From the NCBI RefSeq assembly GCF_023156285.1, contig NZ_JAKZAJ010000001.1:558001-622000 (forward strand): a DNA stretch of 64,000 bases, given 5' to 3'. The notes beneath the pieces are model-generated. The model was not told where the DNA came from, did not search any database, and worked only from the letters and a program-made list of their open reading frames with translations. Position numbers and translations under genes: made by a program. Source of the DNA: Marinobacter koreensis. Lineage in GTDB: Bacteria; Pseudomonadota; Gammaproteobacteria; Pseudomonadales; Oleiphilaceae. This document shows, one piece after another, positions 10,007 through 19,515 of this stretch. Position 1 is the first letter of the stretch, and each line of letters starts with the position of its first letter.

Positions 10007-10450
10007 TCAGGCCTGAGAAGCCTTCTTCTCCTTATCCAGCCCGAAATCCTCGGCAAGCGTGCCCTTGGCCTCCGGATCGGTTTTCGGAGCGTAATCGCGA
10101 GGTGGTTCCGCCGGTGCGTCTTCCCGGACTTCCTCCAGCCGTTTCTTCGACGTCTCCTGCTGAAGTTCCTCCATCCAGTCCTCATCGTTACACAGGCGAT
10201 TCGCGCCACGAGCCATATGCTGGTTGACGTCCCGGTAAGCGTCGTTGAACCGGCGCAGCAGATGGGCCGACTCCATGAAGTGCTCGTTCACCTGCGCCTG
10301 ATAGCGGGTGAATTCACTCCGCAACTCTTCGATCTGCTGCTCTGCGCGGCGCTGTCGCAGTGTCTGGCCCTGGCCGGACCGGCCCACCAGAACCCCGATA
10401 ACAATGCCAACAACCAACGCGGCAAGCGCTGCCAGAATCAGGTTCGTCAT
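10007..10450 (-). CDS. zapG: YhcB/ZapG-type DUF1043 inner-membrane protein
   Basis: This 147-aa protein has one N-terminal membrane helix (LILAALAALVVGIVIGVLVG) followed by a cytosolic coiled coil (QRRAEQQIEELRSEFTRYQ). It also has the DUF1043-type segment ESAHLLRRFNDAYRDVNQHM and a charged, low-complexity tail. That is the layout of YhcB (ZapG), linked to cell division and envelope growth in enteric bacteria. The ATG at 10450 has AAAGGA upstream on the minus strand; a longer frame to 10546 lacks such a site. It is divergent from zapE, an arrangement I recall from pseudomonads. Confidence 0.88.
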   Translation of the reverse strand: MTNLILAALAALVVGIVIGVLVGRSGQGQTLRQRRAEQQIEELRSEFTRYQAQVNEHFMESAHLLRRFNDAYRDVNQHMARGANRLCNDEDWMEELQQETSKKRLEEVREDAPAEPPRDYAPKTDPEAKGTLAEDFGLDKEKKASQA

Positions 10451-10645
10451 ATGCTGTGTCGTCCTTTTTGCTGGAAATGAGCCAAGCTCCTTGCCGAAGT
10501 ATAACGCGACGGAGCATCGGGCGCCCACGTTCCGGGGGTGCAACAATCGTCGTATTGCTCTTGTGGTGGTTCCGAATGGCCAAAAAATGCGAAATGAGCG
10601 ACAATACCGCGCCCAAATTCACGTTCAACCTCCGGGATCACCTTA

Positions 10646-11779
10646 ATGACAGCATCGATGTCCTCTGAAACCAGTGCGAACCTGACTCCTTGGCAACGGT
10701 ACCAAAAGGATCTTGAACGCCCGGATTTTCACAGGGACGCGGCGCAGGAAGATGCCGTCAAACGTCTTCAGTCACTGTACGACAAACTGGTGGACGCTGA
10801 AAGTGAACGTAACAAAGCGATGGCCAAAATTCGCCGCAAACTGAAGAAGGGCAAGGAAACGCCCGTCAAGGGGCTGTATTTCTGGGGCGGCGTTGGCCGC
10901 GGTAAAACCTATCTCATGGATACCTTCTATGAGTCCCTGCCGTTCGACCGGAAGATGCGGGTACATTTTCACCGCTTTATGCAGCGGGTTCACAACGAGC
11001 TGAAATCTCTGAAGGGTGAGAAGAACCCTCTGGATATCGTCGCCAAAAAGTTTGCGGACGAAGCCCGCGTGATCTGTTTCGACGAATTCTTTGTTTCCGA
11101 TATCGGGGACGCGATGATCCTGGCCACGCTGATGGGCGGGCTCTTCAGTCGGGGCGTCACGCTGGTTTGCACCTCCAACATCGTTCCGGATGGCCTTTAT
11201 AAGGATGGGCTGCAGCGTCAGCGTTTCCTGCCCGCGATTGCCCTCGTGAAGAAGCACACCGATGTCGTGAACGTCGATGGTGGCGTCGACTATCGCCTCC
11301 GGACCCTCGAACAAGCTGAGCTTTACCATTTTCCCTTGGACGAGGAAGCGAGTCGGAGCCTTCGGCAGAGCTTTGATAACCTGGCGGTGGAAGCCGCAAA
11401 ACACAGCAAAACCATGGAAATTAACGGTCGGAAGATTCCGGCTCAGGCCCACGCTGACGACGTGGTCTGGTTTGATTTCAAAGATGTCTGTGACGGTCCC
11501 CGGAGCCAGAACGATTACATCGAGATCGCCCGTCAGTTCCACGCCATCATTGTCAGCAACGTGCCCGTCCTCGGTGGGGACAAGGACGATCAGGCTCGCC
11601 GTTTCATCAACATGATCGACGAATTTTACGATCGCAACGTGAAAGTCATCATGTCCGCCGCTGCGCCGATCACCGAATTGTATGCCGGCGGTCGTCTTGG
11701 ATTCGAATTCGAACGCACGGAGTCCCGTTTGCTGGAAATGCAATCACGGGAATACCTCGAAGCACCACACAAACCCTGA
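10646..11779 (+). CDS. zapE: AFG1-like cell-division ATPase ZapE
   Basis: ZapE is an AAA-type ATPase of the AFG1 family that acts at the Z ring during late division. The 377-aa protein has Walker A GGVGRGKTYLMDTF, Walker B RVICFDEFFVSDIGDAM, the family segment LVCTSNIVPDGLYKDGLQRQ and the C-terminal AGGRLGFEFERTESRLLEM. Length is normal. The start is either ATG 10646 or ATG 10658; neither has a strong ribosome site, and I keep the longer. Pairing with zapG is conserved in gammaproteobacteria. Confidence 0.94.
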   Translation: MTASMSSETSANLTPWQRYQKDLERPDFHRDAAQEDAVKRLQSLYDKLVDAESERNKAMAKIRRKLKKGKETPVKGLYFWGGVGRGKTYLMDTFYESLPFDRKMRVHFHRFMQRVHNELKSLKGEKNPLDIVAKKFADEARVICFDEFFVSDIGDAMILATLMGGLFSRGVTLVCTSNIVPDGLYKDGLQRQRFLPAIALVKKHTDVVNVDGGVDYRLRTLEQAELYHFPLDEEASRSLRQSFDNLAVEAAKHSKTMEINGRKIPAQAHADDVVWFDFKDVCDGPRSQNDYIEIARQFHAIIVSNVPVLGGDKDDQARRFINMIDEFYDRNVKVIMSAAAPITELYAGGRLGFEFERTESRLLEMQSREYLEAPHKP

Positions 11780-11845
11780 AGCCAGCACGTCTGCCGTCCG
11801 GGCGCGCTGTTGAATGAGAAGAACGAAACAATCTGGAGAGATTTT

Positions 11846-13030
11846 ATGAGCAACGACAACGTAGTCATCGTCAGTGGCGTCCGCACGCCGATGGGCGGTT
11901 TCCAGGGCAGCCTGGTTGACGTATCCGCGCCGGAGCTGGGTGCGATTTCCATTCAGGAGGCGGTCCGTCGCGCGGGTCTGCAGCCGGCAGACATCCAGGA
12001 AGTCATTATGGGCAACGTTTTGCCGGCGGGTCTGAAGCAGGGCCCGGCCCGGCAGGCCATGCGCAAGGCCGGGCTTCCGGACCATACCGGGGCGACCACA
12101 ATTAATAAGCTCTGTGGTTCCGGCATGAAGGCCGCCATGTTTGCCCATGACCTGATTAAGGCCGGCAGCAACGACATTATGGTCGCCGGTGGCATGGAGA
12201 GCATGTCCAATGCGCCCTACCTGTTGCTCAATGCGCGCAAAGGGTATCGCATGGGACCGGGAGATGCCGCTCAGGATCACATGTTCCTGGATGGCCTTGA
12301 GGACGCTGAAACCGGTCGGCTGATGGGTGCTTTTGCCCAGGATATGGCGGATAAGAAGGGGTATACCCGCGAAGAGATGGACAACTACGCCATCAACTCC
12401 CTGAAGCGCGCACAAAAAGCGATCAAGGAAGGGCTGTTGAAGGACGAAATTATCCCGGTGACCGTGAAGACCCGGAAGGGTGAGGTTGTGGTCGAGGACG
12501 ACGAACAGCCTTTGACGGCCAACCTGGACAAGATTCCGACTCTGCGCCCGGCGTTCAAGAAGGATGGCACGGTTACGGCGGCCAATGCGTCGTCCATTTC
12601 AGATGGTGCGTCCGCGCTGGTGTTGATGCGTGAGTCCGAAGCCGAGAAGCGGGGCTTGAAGCCGCTGGCGAGAATTGTCGGTCACAGCACGCAGTCCCAG
12701 CATCCGTCCGAGTTTACCTGTGCGCCCGTAGCTGCGATGGAAACGCTGTTCGCGAAGACAGGCTGGTCGAAAGATGACGTGGACCTGTTCGAGATCAATG
12801 AAGCGTTCGCCATGGTCGCCATGATGCCGATCAAGGAGTTGGGGCTGGATCCGGATAAGGTGAATGTTCATGGCGGAGCTTGCGCCCAGGGCCATCCGGT
12901 CGGGTCTACGGGGTCCCGCCTGCTGGTTACCTTGATGTATGCTCTGAAGCACTATGGCAAGAAAAAAGGTGTTGCGGCTCTCTGTATCGGTGGGGGCGAA
13001 GCAACCGCAATGGCGATCGAGATGCTCTGA
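11846..13030 (+). CDS. Acetyl-CoA acetyltransferase (thiolase)
   Basis: This 394-aa thiolase condenses or cleaves acyl-CoA (acetyl-CoA C-acetyltransferase type), serving fatty-acid degradation or acetoacetyl-CoA supply. The acyl-accepting Cys90 lies in TINKLCGSGMKAAM, the catalytic histidine in CAQGHPVGSTGSR, and the second cysteine in ALCIGGGEATAMAIE. EINEAFAMVAM is also present. GGAGAG precedes the ATG at 11846; the frame extends upstream to 11810 without a good site. It stands alone, closed by a strong hairpin at 13061-13096. Which pathway it serves is not shown by neighbours. Confidence 0.93.
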   Translation: MSNDNVVIVSGVRTPMGGFQGSLVDVSAPELGAISIQEAVRRAGLQPADIQEVIMGNVLPAGLKQGPARQAMRKAGLPDHTGATTINKLCGSGMKAAMFAHDLIKAGSNDIMVAGGMESMSNAPYLLLNARKGYRMGPGDAAQDHMFLDGLEDAETGRLMGAFAQDMADKKGYTREEMDNYAINSLKRAQKAIKEGLLKDEIIPVTVKTRKGEVVVEDDEQPLTANLDKIPTLRPAFKKDGTVTAANASSISDGASALVLMRESEAEKRGLKPLARIVGHSTQSQHPSEFTCAPVAAMETLFAKTGWSKDDVDLFEINEAFAMVAMMPIKELGLDPDKVNVHGGACAQGHPVGSTGSRLLVTLMYALKHYGKKKGVAALCIGGGEATAMAIEML

Positions 13031-13336
13031 TCGCGCCAGGTTTTACGCCAGGCGTTTCAAAGAGGGCGGCCGGAAAGACGCATCCGGCCGCCCTCTTGCG
13101 TTCGGAAGCTATCGAATCTGGTTGGCGATCCATTTGTTGTCTATAGTGATTTTCAGTGCGAGAAAACCGGGCGGCTGTTGGGGATGAAAAGCAAAATCAT
13201 ACTTTTGACTGATCAAAGCCTCCGATTCCGTTAGCTATAGTGCCACCATCACGAGCACTGTGCATGAAGCCTCCAATACATCGTGAACACCAATAATCAG
13301 AGCAGCGACTCAGAACAACAATGGAGTAGCCTTCCA
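13031..13336. terminator. Thiolase terminator hairpin and gap before the DUF1302 gene
   Basis: In this 306-base gap a perfect 13-bp stem (AGAGGGCGGCCGG at 13061-13073 with CCGGCCGCCCTCT at 13084-13096, 10-base loop) follows the thiolase stop by 30 bases. It lacks a long U-run, so its efficiency as a terminator is inferred. The rest (13097-13336) should hold the promoter of the DUF1302/DUF1329 pair. TTGACT near 13206 is a candidate -35, but no well-spaced -10 follows. Confidence 0.75.
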
Positions 13337-15169
13337 ATGACAAGAAAAACTCAGCAATGGCAGCGTTGGACCAAATTGCCGCTGGCGGCGGCGATCGCGG
13401 CCACCGTATCGGGTCAGGCCTCTGCCTACTCTTTCTACATGGGAGATGTGGAAGCCCAGTTCAATACGACGCTGTCTGCGGGTGTGGGTTGGCGTGTTGA
13501 GGACAGGGATAGCCGCTTGATTGCTCAAGGCAATCTCGGCCCGGAGTATGCCAATACCACGGTGGGTGCCTCGACCAATAACTACGACGACGGCAACCTT
13601 AATTTCGATCAGTGGGATACCTATTCCAAGATTGTGAAGGGCAACAGCGAGCTGTTCCTGGATTATTCCGTGGACAGTGACATGCTCACCCGCGTTGGTG
13701 GTCTGTTGCGCGGTCGGTACTGGTATGACTTCGAGCTCAAGGATGAAAGCCGGGCCGTGGATTATGTTGGCCAGCAGCGGGAACTGAATGACCAGGCCAA
13801 GGACAATGCCTCCGGCGGTGAGATTCTGGATGCCTACGTCTTCTCTGACTGGTACTTCGGGAATGTTCCGGTGAGTTTGCGTTACGGTAAGCAGGTGGTG
13901 AGCTGGGGCGAAAGTACGTTCATTCAGGGCGGTATCAATACCATCAACCCCATCGACGTTCCTGCGTTCCGCGCTCCGGGTTCCCAGCTGAAAGACGCAC
14001 TGCTGCCAGTCGAAATGTTCTATGGTTCGGCGGGGATTACCCAGAATGTCACGGTCGAGACTTTTGTCCAGACAGACTGGGAGCCCGTGCGTCCGGATGA
14101 CTGCGGTACCTTCTTCTCCACCAACGATTTTGCTGCTGATGGTTGTGGACCGGTTCTTCTGGCTGGGCAGTTGCCTGACTCACAGGCGTATGCGCAGGGT
14201 TTTATCGCGCCGCGTGAGGGTGATCGAGAGGCGGATGAAAAAGACCAGTTTGGTGTTGCCGTACGTTGGTATGTGCCTGAGTTGAACGACTCCGAGCTGG
14301 GTTTCTACTACATCAAATACAATAGCAGGCTTCCCTACGTCAGCGGCCGGGTTAATGATCCGGCGAACGGTGTTCAGTTCCCGTCCTACTTTATTGAGTA
14401 TCCCGAGAATATTGATCTTTACGGTATCAGTATCAACACCACTACTCCGGGGGGGTGGTCTCTGGGTGCCGAGTACAGCTTCCGTGAAAACCTACCGCTT
14501 CAGTGGAACGCCTTCGAGCTGCTATATGGAGGCGCGCAAATCGAAAATCCGGTCACTGGAGATAATGCGAGTCTTCTTCAGGATCAGCGTGAGGCTGAGG
14601 CCGGCGGTGCTGATCTGAGCGGTCAGGTGGTCAAGGGTTATGACCGCTTCAAGGTGTCACAGGCCCAGTTCACTCTCATCAAGTTCTTCGATCAGGTCAT
14701 GGGTGCCAGCCGGCTGTCGTTCATCACGGAATTCGGCGCAACTTACGTTCATGACCTTCCGAATACAGACGAGGCACTTTATGGTCGTTCAGGTACTTTC
14801 GGTGTCGGTACCCGAGTTGGCGGTGGCTGTGCAGAGTTGAACCTGAATGACTCCTACTGTACTACGGATGGCTACACCACAGCCTTCTCCTGGGGCTACC
14901 GTGCCCGGTTCGTCTGGGACTATCCGAATGCCATCGCCGGTATCAACCTGTCTCCGCAGCTGGCCTGGAGTCACGACGTCCAGGGTTACAGCCCGCAGCC
15001 GGGTGGTGCTTTCAACGAAGGCAGCAAGGCAATTGGTCTGTCCCTGCAGGCGGTTTACCAGAACAAGATTACCGGCAACATCGGGTACACGAACTTTTTC
15101 GGCGGCAAACCGTATAACGAGTTGACCGACCGTGATTTCGTAACCGCGAGCGTGTCCTACTCCTTCTGA
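13337..15169 (+). CDS. DUF1302 family exported protein
   Basis: This protein of about 610 aa belongs to DUF1302, a family of large beta-rich, probably outer-membrane proteins whose function is not established. An N-terminal signal peptide is clear (LPLAAAIAATVSGQASA, then YSFYMGDVEAQFN). The family core follows: NTTLSAGVGWRVEDRDSRL, LRYGKQVVSWGESTFIQGGI, INPIDVPAFRAPGSQLKDAL. It ends in VTASVSYSF, an aromatic C-terminus typical of outer-membrane beta barrels. ATG 13337 has GGAG ten bases upstream; a GTG at 13283 is the alternative. The DUF1329 gene follows after 33 bases, as is usual for this pair. Confidence 0.88.
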   Translation: MTRKTQQWQRWTKLPLAAAIAATVSGQASAYSFYMGDVEAQFNTTLSAGVGWRVEDRDSRLIAQGNLGPEYANTTVGASTNNYDDGNLNFDQWDTYSKIVKGNSELFLDYSVDSDMLTRVGGLLRGRYWYDFELKDESRAVDYVGQQRELNDQAKDNASGGEILDAYVFSDWYFGNVPVSLRYGKQVVSWGESTFIQGGINTINPIDVPAFRAPGSQLKDALLPVEMFYGSAGITQNVTVETFVQTDWEPVRPDDCGTFFSTNDFAADGCGPVLLAGQLPDSQAYAQGFIAPREGDREADEKDQFGVAVRWYVPELNDSELGFYYIKYNSRLPYVSGRVNDPANGVQFPSYFIEYPENIDLYGISINTTTPGGWSLGAEYSFRENLPLQWNAFELLYGGAQIENPVTGDNASLLQDQREAEAGGADLSGQVVKGYDRFKVSQAQFTLIKFFDQVMGASRLSFITEFGATYVHDLPNTDEALYGRSGTFGVGTRVGGGCAELNLNDSYCTTDGYTTAFSWGYRARFVWDYPNAIAGINLSPQLAWSHDVQGYSPQPGGAFNEGSKAIGLSLQAVYQNKITGNIGYTNFFGGKPYNELTDRDFVTASVSYSF

Positions 15170-15202
15170 ACCGGCAAGAATTCGTTCAACGAGGTAACTT
15201 AA

Positions 15203-16564
15203 ATGAAATTGAACAAGAAACTACTGACCACGGGTGTTCTGGCTGCCAGTTTGTGTGCCGGCCAGGCCTGGGGTGCGGTTTCTGCGGCAGAAGCGGCGAA
15301 GCTGGGGGATACCCTGACGCCGATGGGCGCCGAGAAAGCCGGTAATGGCGGTGCTATCCCGGCCTGGACGGGTGGTCTGACGACACCGCCTGCGGGATAC
15401 AGAGGCGATGGTATCTACGTCAATCCTTTCCCGGAGGAGAAGCCCAAGTTCGTGATTGATCAGAGCAATGTTGACCAGTACAAAGACAAGCTTTCGCCCG
15501 GTCAGGTTGCCATGATCAAGAAGTACGACGATTACTTCATGCCGGTCTATGAAACGCACCGTACGGCTGCTTACCCTGATGACGTCATGAAGCAGACCGT
15601 GGAGAACGCGACCAAGACCGAGCTGATCAAGGACGGTAATGGCCTGGGCAACTACGAGAGTGCCACGCCTTTCCCCATTCCCAAGAATGGTCTGGAAGTC
15701 ATCTGGAACCATATCACCCGCTACCGGGGTGGATCGGTTCAGCGTAACGTGGGCCAGGTGACCCCGACGGTTGACGGAGATTACTCCGTCGTCCGCTTCC
15801 AGGACGAGCTGACCTGGCGGACCTACCTGACGGATTACAAGCCGGGTGACGATCCCAACGTTCTGTTCTACTTCAAGCAGGCTATTACGGCACCGGCTCG
15901 TCTGGCGGGTAACGTGCTGCTGGTTCACGAGACCATTGACCAGGTGGCCGAGCCCCGTCGTGCGTGGATCTACAACGCGGGTCAGCGTCGTGTGCGTCGC
16001 GCCCCGCAGGTTGCCTATGACGGACCGGGTACCGCTGCCGACGGCATGCGTACCTCGGACAACTTCGACATGTACAACGGCGCGCCCGACAAGTACAACT
16101 GGCAACTGGTTGGCAAGCAGGAGATGTATATCCCCTACAACTCCTACAAGCTGATGGATCGCAATCTTAACTACGATCAGATCATCAAGGCTGGCCACAT
16201 CAATCAGGAGTACACCCGTTACGAGCTGCATCGGGTATGGCATGTTCGTGCGACCCTGAAGAAGGGCGAGCGCCACGTATACGCCCAGCGAGACTTCTAC
16301 ATCGACGAAGACTCCTGGCAGGCAGCGGTCATCGACCACTACGATGGCCGGGGCGAGCTGTGGCGTGTTGCGGAAGCTCATGCAGTGCAGTTCTACGATC
16401 AGGTAGTGCCCTGGTACGCGATCGAAGTTCTCTACGATCGCTTGTCCGGTCGTTATCTGGCGCTGGGTCTGACGAACGAGGAAGCCGATCCCTACGAGTT
16501 CGGTATCAAGCGCAGTTCCCGTGATTACACACCTGCGGCCCTGCGCAGGGCGGGAACGCGGTAA
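15203..16564 (+). CDS. DUF1329 family exported protein
   Basis: The 453-aa product is a DUF1329 protein, the usual partner of DUF1302 proteins; the family has a lipoprotein-carrier (LolA/LolB)-like relation and no settled function. A signal peptide (LLTTGVLAASLCAGQAWG, then AVSAAEAAKLG) precedes the conserved TPMGAEKAGNGGAIPAWTGG. Later family stretches include QRRVRRAPQVAYDGPGTAAD, NWQLVGKQEMYIPYNSY and DEDSWQAAVIDHYDGRGELW. Co-occurrence with thiolase and lipid genes elsewhere suggests hydrophobic-compound handling, but that is inference. A strong terminator follows the stop. Confidence 0.9.
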   Translation: MKLNKKLLTTGVLAASLCAGQAWGAVSAAEAAKLGDTLTPMGAEKAGNGGAIPAWTGGLTTPPAGYRGDGIYVNPFPEEKPKFVIDQSNVDQYKDKLSPGQVAMIKKYDDYFMPVYETHRTAAYPDDVMKQTVENATKTELIKDGNGLGNYESATPFPIPKNGLEVIWNHITRYRGGSVQRNVGQVTPTVDGDYSVVRFQDELTWRTYLTDYKPGDDPNVLFYFKQAITAPARLAGNVLLVHETIDQVAEPRRAWIYNAGQRRVRRAPQVAYDGPGTAADGMRTSDNFDMYNGAPDKYNWQLVGKQEMYIPYNSYKLMDRNLNYDQIIKAGHINQEYTRYELHRVWHVRATLKKGERHVYAQRDFYIDEDSWQAAVIDHYDGRGELWRVAEAHAVQFYDQVVPWYAIEVLYDRLSGRYLALGLTNEEADPYEFGIKRSSRDYTPAALRRAGTR

Positions 16565-16587
16565 GCGTTCCTGAACCTCGAGTAGCG

Positions 16588-16617
16588 AAGGCGGACCATC
16601 TGGTCCGCCTTTTTTTG
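16588..16617 (+). terminator. Intrinsic terminator after the DUF1329 gene
   Basis: An AGGCGGACCA stem pairs with TGGTCCGCCT around a short loop and is followed directly by a run of seven T, 24 bases after the DUF1329 stop. This is a textbook rho-independent terminator and separates the pair from the regulator gene downstream. Confidence 0.93.
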
Positions 16618-16812
16618 TGTTGAGAGCCAATGCTGTTAAAAAAACGGCGCTCAAACAATTTGTTACACGTCAAAGTTTTGCAGGCGTGCCCCCACTTGGT
16701 TTAACCTTCCTCTAATACTAAAGGCGTACCCGAAGCAGGACGCCAATCAAAAGTCATTGGGCATATCCAATACCGGTTGCGGTACTTCTTGCTATCGCGG
16801 TTCGGTTTGAAC

Positions 16813-19515
16813 ATGGGGCAGTGCGTGAAACCATTCAGTGACGGTCGAGCCGCCAACGACGAATTCCAGTCTGCGAACAAGGGACTCCAGCGAGGGGAAC
16901 TGGTTCGGGACCTGTTACGTCAGCGCGTGAAGGTGCCTGATCTTCCCTCGGATTTTATGGCAAGGCCGAACCTGGATGCCCAGCTTGCAGAAGCAATCCG
17001 TCCTGCGACCACCGTCTTTGTCGAAGCACCGAGCGGATTCGGAAAATCCTGCTCCATCCTCAGTGCGATGAAATCGCGAGAGAGCGATTCTGGTGGGCTG
17101 CGCTGGATTTCCCTGACCAATCAGGAGAACGCGCCGGTTCGCTTTCTCACACTGTTATCCATGGCACTGGAGTTGCCCGAGGAGCTGGAGAGCGCCCTGC
17201 AAGGTGGTGCCAGTTTTTCCGACGCCCTGGCCATGTTGCTGGTCGCCTGGTCGCGGCAGTCCGATTCAGCACTCCAGGTACTCGTTCTGGATTCGTTCCA
17301 GTCGTTGACCAACCCGGCGGCAACCGCACTGGTTCATCAGTTATGCCGGGATCTCCCGAAGAGCCTCTGCCTGATTGTCGCTTCCCGGTGTCATCTGCCC
17401 TTTGAAACTCACAATCTGGAGTTGGAGAATCGGTTCGTCCGGATTGCTTCGGAATTCCTGGAGTTCAGTCGCTCTGAGACCTTCGAATTTTTCAGGCAGT
17501 CACCCGACGGAGGGGGGCTGACAAGTGTGGCGATCGACCGCTTGTACGACCTGACCGAGGGCTGGCCGACGCCTCTTGCGCTTTACCGGCGGGAACTACA
17601 GCGTGGCCCTGATCGCAAACCCCTCCAGGAATGTGCGAGTGTCGAGCGCTTCCTCAGGGACACGGTTCTGGGCCAGCTTACGTCGGCGCAGAGTCGTTCC
17701 ATTCGGGCCGTGGCCGAACTGGAGCTGTGTTCCGACGATCTCTTCTCCATCCTGCAGGAATGTCTGGCCGAGGCAACGATGCCGCCTTCCGAGATGTGCG
17801 AGCGGGGGCTACCGATTCGGTCTATGCCCGGCAGAGGTCGCTGGTATCGTCTGAATCCCTTGTTGCAGGAATGGTTGCAGACACAGGCCATGGCGGGCTA
17901 CAGCGAGCGTATGGTGATTGCCAGTCGCTGGTTCAGTCGGCAGCAGCAGTTTCCCGAGGCGCTGCGTTATGCGCTGCTTGCCGGTGATGGTGACGAGGTC
18001 ATCCGGATTGCGTCAGAGAGTTCCGAAGCTTTGTTGCTGGGGCAGGACACGGCATCCTTGCTCCGGCTCAGGAAGAGCCTGCCTCCCAGGCTTCTTGAGC
18101 ACAGCGGGCGGCTGCGCATCGTTTACAGTTGGGTCCACGCCATCGGCGGTCAGTTCCGACAGGCCCGCGCTCTGATTGATGGCCTTGCTGATGAGGAACG
18201 CTCCCAACATGCTGCGCGTCTCGCCGCCTTGCAGGCCTTTATCCTTCGGGGTGAGGGCAAGGTTCAGCCGGCGCTGGACTTCGCGGACCAGGCACTGGCT
18301 GACGACACGCTGTCACCGCAAGGCCAGTTGGTAACGCAAATGGTCCGTTCCAGTGCCCTGTGTGCAGCAGGCCGATTCCAGGATGCCAGGGACGCCAATC
18401 GCGCAGCCTCCCGATTGGCTCGGGAGGCGGGCGACTCCGGTTCGGAGGCGTTAGCCGTGTATTCCCATGCCCGGATCGAGCTGGGCAAGGGGGCGCTAAG
18501 ACATGCGGAGCAATTGCTGCGGACCGGCTTGGATACCGCGATTCAGGAACTGGCGCGGCCCGCACGGATTGGAGAAACACGGCTGCAGCTGAATCTGGTT
18601 CTGGTCCTGTGGCACCAGGGCCGGTTCGACGAAGCGGACCGTCTGCTGGTGCTCTGCGGTCGCCATGCAGAGCAGACCCGGGATCTGGGTCTGTTGCTGG
18701 CCATGGCGATACGGGTTCTGATCTGCCGTGCCCAGCAGCGCCTTGACGATGCCTTCGTCTGGATTGGTCGGGCCGAGCGGACGATGCACTCCTGGCAAGT
18801 CGACGAATCCCTGTTTGTGCCGGTACTCGAAGCACTCAAGGCCAGTTGCTGGCTGGCCCAGGGCCAACCAGACAGCGCCTTCCACGCCCTACAGCGATTG
18901 CAGCCATACCGGGACGCCGGGTGCGTGCCGGAGTTGTTCCCGATGATGCCCGGATTGCTGGACTGCCTCGAGGTGCGAATACACCTTTCCCGGGGCGATC
19001 TTGTCCGGGCACGGGAAACCCTGCTAAAGACAGCGCGGCAATATCAGGAGACTATTCCCTGGGGCGTGGAGCTGCACGTGAAGTTGCTGGATGCCGTACT
19101 TCTCCACGAGGAGAAGGGACTAGCCCCTGCCCGAAAAGCGTTGGTCGCGGTGGTCGAAGAAGCCACGCCAGAGCATTTCATCAGTCCATTTGCCGAATTG
19201 CGGGGCGAGCTTCAGGGATTGATGGAAAAGTGCAACGATCAGTTGCCCGACTCCCGATTCAAGCAGTCACTGGCGGAACTGTTCGGCCTGCGTTCGGAAG
19301 ACGGGAACGCTGATACCCTGCAGGAACCGATCAGTGAGCGGGAGCAGGGGGTCCTGGAACTGATCGCCCAGGGGCTTTCGAATCAGGAAATTGCGGATAA
19401 GCTCCACATTTCCCTGCATACAGTGAAAACCCATGCCCGGCGGATCAACGCCAAGCTGGAGGTCCGGTCCAGGACCCAAGCTATTGTACGGGCTCGGGAG
19501 TTAGGGCTGCTGTAG
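16813..19515 (+). CDS. MalT-like ATP-dependent LuxR-family regulator
   Basis: This protein of about 900 aa has the MalT/LAL layout. An N-terminal STAND-type ATPase has Walker A EAPSGFGKSC (near residues 71-80) and Walker B LQVLVLDSFQS. A long helical repeat region of TPR type follows from about residue 380 to 820. A C-terminal LuxR helix-turn-helix (GLSNQEIADKLHISLHTVKT) ends the protein. Such regulators switch on genes after binding a small inducer. The likely target is the DUF1302/DUF1329 pair just upstream, by position only. The start is uncertain: ATG 16813 is used, with GTG 16825 and TTG 16777 possible. Its 3' end overlaps the convergent acyltransferase gene by 35 bases. Confidence 0.88.
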   Translation: MGQCVKPFSDGRAANDEFQSANKGLQRGELVRDLLRQRVKVPDLPSDFMARPNLDAQLAEAIRPATTVFVEAPSGFGKSCSILSAMKSRESDSGGLRWISLTNQENAPVRFLTLLSMALELPEELESALQGGASFSDALAMLLVAWSRQSDSALQVLVLDSFQSLTNPAATALVHQLCRDLPKSLCLIVASRCHLPFETHNLELENRFVRIASEFLEFSRSETFEFFRQSPDGGGLTSVAIDRLYDLTEGWPTPLALYRRELQRGPDRKPLQECASVERFLRDTVLGQLTSAQSRSIRAVAELELCSDDLFSILQECLAEATMPPSEMCERGLPIRSMPGRGRWYRLNPLLQEWLQTQAMAGYSERMVIASRWFSRQQQFPEALRYALLAGDGDEVIRIASESSEALLLGQDTASLLRLRKSLPPRLLEHSGRLRIVYSWVHAIGGQFRQARALIDGLADEERSQHAARLAALQAFILRGEGKVQPALDFADQALADDTLSPQGQLVTQMVRSSALCAAGRFQDARDANRAASRLAREAGDSGSEALAVYSHARIELGKGALRHAEQLLRTGLDTAIQELARPARIGETRLQLNLVLVLWHQGRFDEADRLLVLCGRHAEQTRDLGLLLAMAIRVLICRAQQRLDDAFVWIGRAERTMHSWQVDESLFVPVLEALKASCWLAQGQPDSAFHALQRLQPYRDAGCVPELFPMMPGLLDCLEVRIHLSRGDLVRARETLLKTARQYQETIPWGVELHVKLLDAVLLHEEKGLAPARKALVAVVEEATPEHFISPFAELRGELQGLMEKCNDQLPDSRFKQSLAELFGLRSEDGNADTLQEPISEREQGVLELIAQGLSNQEIADKLHISLHTVKTHARRINAKLEVRSRTQAIVRARELGLL

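Noticed and set aside
15221-16654. 477-codon minus-strand frame opposite the DUF1329 gene
   Set aside because: The plus strand encodes a recognisable DUF1329 protein with signal peptide and terminator; the antisense frame shows no domain and results from codon bias.
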